DNA of 64,000 bases from Bedellia somnulentella (Eukaryota > Arthropoda > Insecta > Lepidoptera > Bedelliidae): contig CAUYWD010000241.1 in assembly GCA_963576735.1 (NCBI GenBank), positions 1 through 64,000 on the forward strand, written 5' to 3'. Below are positions 45,701 through 53,837 of the stretch, piece by piece (position 1 is the stretch's first letter; the number at the start of each line of letters is the position of its first letter). The translations under genes and the position numbers were made by a program. A model generated the notes under the pieces. The model was not told where the DNA came from. It was given only the letters and a program-made list of their open reading frames with translations, and searched no databases.

Positions 45701-48700
45701 AAACATCGTGAGGAAACCCACATGGCTGAGTTGTACTTAGTCATGTGACAGTGTATTCGTACAAAACGGCGATAGGCCTGCCCCCTATCACGTGAGTGCA
45801 CTGTCCATGCAAAACGTGGGTACTCTGAACACCAGGTGACAAAGTCACGTGATGTTCAGAAGTATTAGTACCTCTGCCAACCCCTTCGGGGATATTCGGC
45901 GTGAACGTTTATGTCATGTTATGTATTTTCCAATATAATGTGAAAATCATGAAAAAGCGTGGGTCGTCCTGAGCCATATTTTGAGCAACACATGCTTTTA
46001 GTTAGATGTTCTTCAAAAGTGTGTCATTCAGTTTTTGAAACTATATTTACTTACTAGTGGATCGGCCCAGCTTCGCACGGGTAGCGTTGTTTTATTAATA
46101 TCTGAGGTTTCTTCAAACACTGCTCAAGATTTGTGAAATTTAGCGCAATGATTACTACTTAGAGCACTCCTGAATAGTGTAGCCATAGAGTAAAGAAATG
46201 CACTGGAAATAGAGAGCCTTCTTGCTTAGTGATAACCCCTCACTCGTGAGGTACCTCGTTTGAGTTACTCGGCGCGAGAAAATGAGGGAGTTCTCGTATT
46301 TGAAATATAAACCACCTCACGTAGCTCCTCACTTTTTCGAGGCGCGAGTCGAGGCAGCACTCGAATAGACCAAAGTGAGTGAGTGAGTTACCGACTATTT
46401 AAATGTTGAGTCGATACATACATTATACTCGTGTCGCGGTTGAAGGAGTCGGGTCAGTTTGATGGAATGATTAGTCAGTTTATTTTAGCGTTTTCTTACA
46501 AATAGTACCCATTTAATTTTACCTTAGATTAGCTTACATACATACATACATATACTCACGGCCATAAATCCCAAAACGGGGTAGCCAGAGCTGCAGAGCT
46601 AGAATCTCCTCAGCCACATTTGGATATTGATAGGGGAGTAGATGGCAGAAATGTAGTATAGTTGGTGATGGGTTGCCAACCGCATCGCCCAAAAACCACT
46701 AAAGGCCCCATACCCTTAGTCACAGGGCCGCGCCGACCCCAGGCAGCGCCTGTGTGCTGAACCTCTGAAGCGCCTCTTTTTAGGGTCAAAAAAAAAAAAA
46801 GTCAAAAAGTTTATTCTTCAAAATTAAGTTAAAAACTAACATTTTTTGAACGTCAAATGTTTTTAAATTTATCATTAGTCCGTTGCTTCGGAAGGTGTTC
46901 GTAAAGAGAAGAAGCAACAAAGAAACTCTTTACATTCACATTTTTTCATTTTTTCAAAACATGGTTTGTACAATTTCAGTTTATTAACATGTTTTTACTT
47001 TATAAAAGATTTTCTATGCGACAAAACCAAACGCTTGTTTGACATAATAAAAATAAATTGTCCATCACAAAAAACCAATCACATAACGTGAGAAGAAAAA
47101 TCCTCACCAGACAATTATTCCTGGGAATAACGAGGGAAGATTTATAGCTTTACGGACACGGTCATGTGCGCGTTGGGTCCTTGTCGTTTAAAAAATCTTG
47201 AACACTGTAGTAAGATTTCTTTAAAAGCATTGCTTTAATTGCCTTTTTAAAAGATGCCACAGGCAATTCCAACATGTCAGAATGAAGTTTGTTGAACATT
47301 TGGAGGGATAGTCCCATAAAGGAGTTACTTACTTTATTAAGTCTCCACTTCGGTACGTTAAGTTTGTCCTTATTTCGAGTGTTAACAGTATGCCTATCAC
47401 TAACTTTACTAAATTGACATATATTCTTTTTAGCATACATTAAATTCTCAAATATGTATTGGCAAGGGACAGTTAAAATGCCAATATCTTTAAATTTTTC
47501 GCGCAACGAATACCTCGACCTCAACATGTAAATAGATCGGATAGCTCGCTTTTGTAAGACGAAAACTTTATGAACATCAGCCGCTTTACCCCATAATAAA
47601 ATACCGTACGACATAATACTATGAAAATAACTGAAATACACAATGCGAGCTGTTTCTACGTCTGCTATTTCTCTAATCTTACGCACGGCATACGCTGCTG
47701 AGCTCAGCCTTTTAGAAAGTGTTAGTATATGGGGTCCCCATTGCAACTTAGAATCGATTATTATCCCTAGGAATTTTGTCTCTTTCACTAATTCTACTTT
47801 TTCACTATCAATAACAATATTGTTTTCAACTTGCCTAACATTCGGTAAAGTAAATTTAATACATTTAGTTTTTTTGGCATTTAGAACCAGGTTATTTACA
47901 GTAAACCAATGCAATACCAGTGAGATAGCTTTATTTACGTCGTCAAGAGATGTAGAGGATCTCGCTACATTAAATATTAAAGATGTGTCATCTGCAAACA
48001 TAACTATCTCAGAATACTTTTGTACCATAAATGGCAAATCATTAATGTAAATCAGAAACAGTAATGGGCCAAGTATAGAACCTTGAGGAACGCCCATTTC
48101 TATTTCCGATCCTTCCGACGTGGTTCCATTAATATCAACCTTTAAAGTTCTTTTATTAAGATATGATGCCATCAATTTCAGTGCTTGCTCGTCAAAACCG
48201 TAATATTTAAGTTTAATCAACGCTATCTCTTTTTTTACACAATCAAAAGCTTTTGTGAGGTCACAGAATATACCTAACGCATCCCGGGAGTTTTCCCATG
48301 AATTAAAAATATGTTTCATTAGTGACACTCCTGCATCTACAGTAGACCTACCTTTGGTGAAACCATATTGCTCGTCATGGAATATATTATGTTTGTTGAA
48401 ATAAGAAAGCATTTGGTTGGACATGATTTTCTCAAAAACTTTACTGAGAACTGGTAAAATAGAAATAGGCCTATAATTGGTAAAGTCCTGACTATCTCCT
48501 GATTTATGGAGTGGGATGAGCCTACTTAACTTCATGCAGTCTGGAAATTCTCCTATATCTATACATTTATTAAAAAGTATCGTTAAATGTGGAGCGATTA
48601 TATTTATTATTCTGTTTATGACGAAAACTGACATTCCGGTTATGTCTTCGGTTTTTTTAAGACTAATAGTTTTAAAATTTTTAATTATATCATTACTGTC

Positions 48701-51700
48701 AACATACATGAAAGAAAACTGTGCTGTTGTTATGGTAACATTTCGTTCCAACAACTCAAGAGCTTTTTGGGGACATGAATTTAATTTCTCTGTTGTCTGA
48801 GTGGGGGTATTAATAAAATGATTTTCAAAAATGTCAGCAATTTGTGATCTTGACTGTATCAGTTCATTATCTAATAATAAATTGAGATCATGTGGGGACT
48901 TTAGTTTTCCAGTTTCACTGTTAATTATTTTCCAGACAGTCTTACTCTTGTTAGAAGAATTCTTAATTTTATGTTTTATGCATCTAGATTTAGCTTCACC
49001 ACAAACTTTTTTGAAAATTTTTGAATAATTTCTGACATAAATAATAAAATCTTGGTTGAAGTTATAGGACTTTTCTCTATAAATGTTATATAGGTGATCT
49101 CTACTTATTCTAATTCCAGTGGTGGCCCATTCAGCAAAAGAGCATTTTGTATTACACAGTATTACCTTAGTTTTAAAGATTTTGTTAAATTCTGTTTTTA
49201 GCTCATTGATGAAAGAAAGACAATTCTCTAATGATTCACTGCTCCTCATTGGGGGGCTGATGCTAGACCTAATATTATTTTCAAATAAGCTAAGTTTTTT
49301 TTCAGTTATCTGTCTACATACTATTGACTTTTTCTTTTCAATGGTAAATTCTAAATTTATAAATTGACCCTTGTGGTCTGAGGTAATGCAATCAAAAAGG
49401 AAGTGACCGGAGTAATCACAATTGCAATAAATATTATCTAAACATGTTGCAGAGGTCGAGGTAATTCGGGTTGGCTCATTAAATACATTTAGAAGATTAA
49501 ATGATTGAAAAAATGTTAATATTCTCTCCTTTACTAGACCCTCACCCAACAAGTCAACATTGAAATCCCCACAAACTACAACCTCTCTGGAGCTGCGGGA
49601 AGCCATCCCCAAAGCATCTTCCATCACTGCTTCAAAGATGTCATAGTTACCTTTGGGTGGGCGATATACACACAAAATTATGTACTTGTTCAATTCAATG
49701 CATGAGATTTCTACATGTTGTTCAACAGAGAGTCTACAGATGTCTTTTCTTTCTTTAAATTTAATGTCTACATATAATAGTATCATACTACCCCCACACA
49801 TTATGGACTCTCTGTTAAAACAACTGCCCACTGTGTAATTCTTTAAACTAAACTTCATTTGTTCGGCTTTTAACCAGTGTTCTGTTAAACAAAGTATTTT
49901 GGCATTGTACTTATTAATGAATAACTCTAATTCTAATAGTTTGCAGGAAAGGCTCTGTATGTTCTGATGAACAAGAGAAATGTATGCCTTTTCCTTTGTC
50001 TTACTACCTAGTTTAAAGCTAAATTTGCAGATACATTAGTACATGTACTAATAACTGCATCCAAGTCAGTTGAAATAGTTATGTTATTCAAATTAATAAC
50101 ATTGTTGTAAATAATATTACTAGCTAGTAACATAGCTAGACGTTTTTTAGAATGTTCAGGTACTTTCAAGGTACTTTTAGTCAAAAATGGTTTCTTAATA
50201 TAGTTATTTATATTAAAATTAACAATTTTTTGCCTATATCCCAAGGTCAAATTATATAGTAACATATTTAATTTATAAATCCTAGTATTAACCTTATAGC
50301 TAAGATGCTTGGAATATAGGAAGTCACTTATAATTATTTTTCTGACATTTAAATTAACCAACTTGTCAAATGATTTCTTCAAGTCACTTGGTTTAACCAT
50401 GTTACTTGAACCAATTAAAATAACTAAAGTAGTGTTGGAGTCATATTGTGCTTTTAAAACAGAATTTATTATTTGTGAGTAACTTGCTCCGGGCATACAA
50501 GGTTCCCTACCAAAAGGTAAAATGGGACCCAATTACTAAGACTTTGCTGTTTATCTGTCTGTCTGTCTCTAGGCTGTATCTCATAAAACGACATAGCTAG
50601 AAAGCTGGAATTTTCACAAATGATTTATTTCTGTTGCCGCTATGACAACAAATACAAAAAAAACATTTCATACAATAATCGTGTTTTTATCGTGTTTTAT
50701 TGCTCAATTTTAAAAACGTTAATAAGTAGACGCTAAATTTTTTTACAGAATATTTACTTGTATATCACCTTTCAAAACAAATAATTTAATAACAGTAGTA
50801 AATAGCAAAGGAAGGCTCCCATACAAAAACGTAATTTTCTACTATAGATGGTAGTGCGGAACCCTTCGTGCGTGAGCTGACTCGCACTTGGCCGGTTTTT
50901 TAACGATTTTAGACTTTTAATGAATATTTTTAATTGTAAATTTTGACTGAAATAAATTTGTAATATTTAAATCACAGCTTTAACTAAATGCTTAAGGGTG
51001 TAATGGTGTAAGCATTTGGTAAAAAGTACATAAAATAAAATATCATTAATTAATGTCTGTTCCTTCCGCCTAGTCTCTAAAACAGCCGGGAAAAAGTTTT
51101 TTTTTCTATTCAAAATTAGTTTTTTGTTTTATATCTTAAACAGAACTTATATATATTTGTGTAGAAAATTACATACAAATTCATACCAACCACTACTTGA
51201 AACGTTTTTTAATCAGATTTAATAACACTTTCATCGATGACCTGACTGGTTTCTGTCTCTTATGATGGTGTCCAAATGGATGGTTGTACCGTAAACTATT
51301 TACTTATTTTAGTTGCATTTTTATTACGTTGTTGTTCTTGTTTTCTTTTCCTGATAAGATTCTCGTAACCAGACCAAATCTTTCTTAACTATTTTTTACT
51401 ATAAAAAATCAACCTTACACACAATTGCAATCAAATGATTGTTCAATTGTTTTGTTTTGGCTATCTCGTTCGTTATATCGCACGCATCGCATCGGGTTGC
51501 GTACACAACACAAACTCACTAATACATACTAATACAAACTCGACGCCTCTACGGCTCAAAAGATTTGCCGCCGTTTTAACTTTGAGCTCATAAGTAATGT
51601 AAAGTAAAACCTTAAACGTGAATAATAATAAACATTAAATATTGAGAGACTTGTTCAATGAGCGTAATAGATGTTATGTTGTTTAAAAGGCGTATGTTGG

Positions 51701-53767
51701 GCCTATTCTACCTACTTCTAAATCTTTTAGGTAACAAGGTAGGTAACAAAAATAATTTAGGTGGCGCGGGCGCGGCGCCCCTATAGTCCTGGCGCCTGTG
51801 TGCGCCGCACACTTCGCACACAAGGGCGGCGCGGCCCTGCTTAGTCACCTCTTACGACACCCGTGGGTAGAAAGGGGTAGCGACATTCTAAGCCGGCACT
51901 ACACGGCAATCTAAGCCGGCACTACACGGCAATCTAAGTCGGCACTACACGGCAAAGCCGGCACTACACGGCAAATTAGAATAGCTTAATGATTTAATGG
52001 GCCGAAGTGAGTAAAAAAACTAATAAAGCAGTTATAGAAAGTTTGTTTCAATTAACAAATTTTGAATAATTTAATTAAGGGCGTCCCCGGAAAAATAGGT
52101 TGATATTGATTGTTTGGAAGTTCTATAAAGTCTGATTTGATGATATTGATGTGACATGAATAAAATATATGTTGGTGATTAGTTCATGGTGTTAAAATTT
52201 GATGTTTAACATTTTAATAAATTGCTGAAAAATATGATGAAAAAAATTGAATTGGAACATGCTTTGTTTTCATAAAAACCGTATAGGCTCCACTGGCATA
52301 ACATACATGTGAACTCATGTGTCTACATGCGCGTAGCTTTAACATCTGTAACTTTGATGTTTAACTTTTCATTAAAACATTATAGTTATTAAATAAAACT
52401 AAATAAACTACATTTATCCTGCGCGCACGTTTTTTCCGTCCCTGTCACTCTCAGTAAATTTGACGTAAGAGTGAGCGCAATAGCTGCAAAATGCGGGGAG
52501 GCCCTTAAATTTATTTATAAAAAAATATCAAGTATAAAACATTAGAACTTAGAACTCATTCAGTGCAAAGCGGCAACATTACGCGTGCCTCACTGTTGAC
52601 TCGTTAATAGAGTATATTTCATTCTCTTAACTTCGCCTCAAATGAGGGATACCGGGGTACCTTATGAGGTAAAATGAGGCTCCCACTCAATACTCATTAA
52701 AAAGAGTGAGATATACAACACAGTTTATGTTGCCAAATTAACGCCATTTCGGTTCGAACTTCGAAGGAATCACCCGACCGAAGTTCTGTTACAACAAACA
52801 AACTCCTACATACAATACATACCTAATACGTTGTATCGTACGTACGTTTACGTTCAACATGACAACGACAATACAATAATAACTTTATTCCATGCCATGA
52901 CACACCTGGACAGTGAGTGGAAGAATTTTTTGGTTTATATACTCTAATGAAGAAGAAATCATACCGCGATGTAGCAATTACCGATAGTGCCATCTATTGG
53001 TGAATATGCAAATCACAGCGCGCTTTTGTATCAGGTTTGCGCTGTTAAAAACTACAAAGTGAGGATGGAGGGAAGTTTTCATTTCCAGCCCCTGAGTGTA
53101 GCTTTGTGATTTCTGTGAAAGCGCTCATATAAACGGTTTAGTATCTTCGAACATAAACTAATTTTTAGAATGAGTTGAAGTTGAGTTGAGTAAAACGCAA
53201 TGAAGTACTATAACAAATACAACTACTGGCGCCATCTAGTATTTAATATGTAAATTAATAATTATTTGGTTTTGGTCACGGGCGCGATGGCTTATTTCAT
53301 GTGTAATTTCGCTGTTTCTCTACCGATTTTTATGATATTTTTTTTATTGAATTGGTAATAATGTTACCTTTTTAAATTAGGGATGAGTGAGAGTATTATA
53401 AACGTGAGAGTAAACAAATATAATCAGAATACTCCGAACTACTAAGCTATCAGGAGTTACACGTGATATTGTGAGTCAACCATAAAAGATAGACATATGC
53501 TGTTGAACATTTTTTTTTAGAAAATTTTATGAAGATTTTTTCCGCCATACATACATTTTATGTAACTTTAACCATTAAGGCTGCACACGCGACGGAAGTT
53601 TCAAAAATGGAGTAACTTCTCCCGTTTTTCCCAAATTTCCCAAAATTCCCCTTTACTACTCTGCTGGAAAGTATACAAAAACCTGTGCAGGAGTATGAAG
53701 AATAATTGTACCAAGTTTCGTTAAAATCCGTCGAGTAGTTTTTGTTTCCATAAGGAACATACAAACC

Positions 53768-53837
<70 letters not shown>

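Larger units (their letters stand above)
46723..51839. mobile_element. hAT-type DNA transposon shell carrying a LINE
   Basis: The ends are exact inverted repeats for 12 bases (CAGGGCCGCGCC and GGCGCGGCCCTG). They are flanked by the 8-bp direct repeat CTTAGTCA (46715-46722 and 51840-51847). Eight-base duplications with CAGGG ends are the hAT signature. The site lies inside a SINE A copy, whose two halves rejoin perfectly. No hAT transposase frame is visible inside. The interior is occupied by a LINE (about 46950-50532) and a common lepidopteran repeat. Confidence 0.88.

Noticed and set aside
47643..48050. Plus-strand frames at 47.6-49.8 kb
   Set aside because: Antisense shadows of the LINE ORF2.
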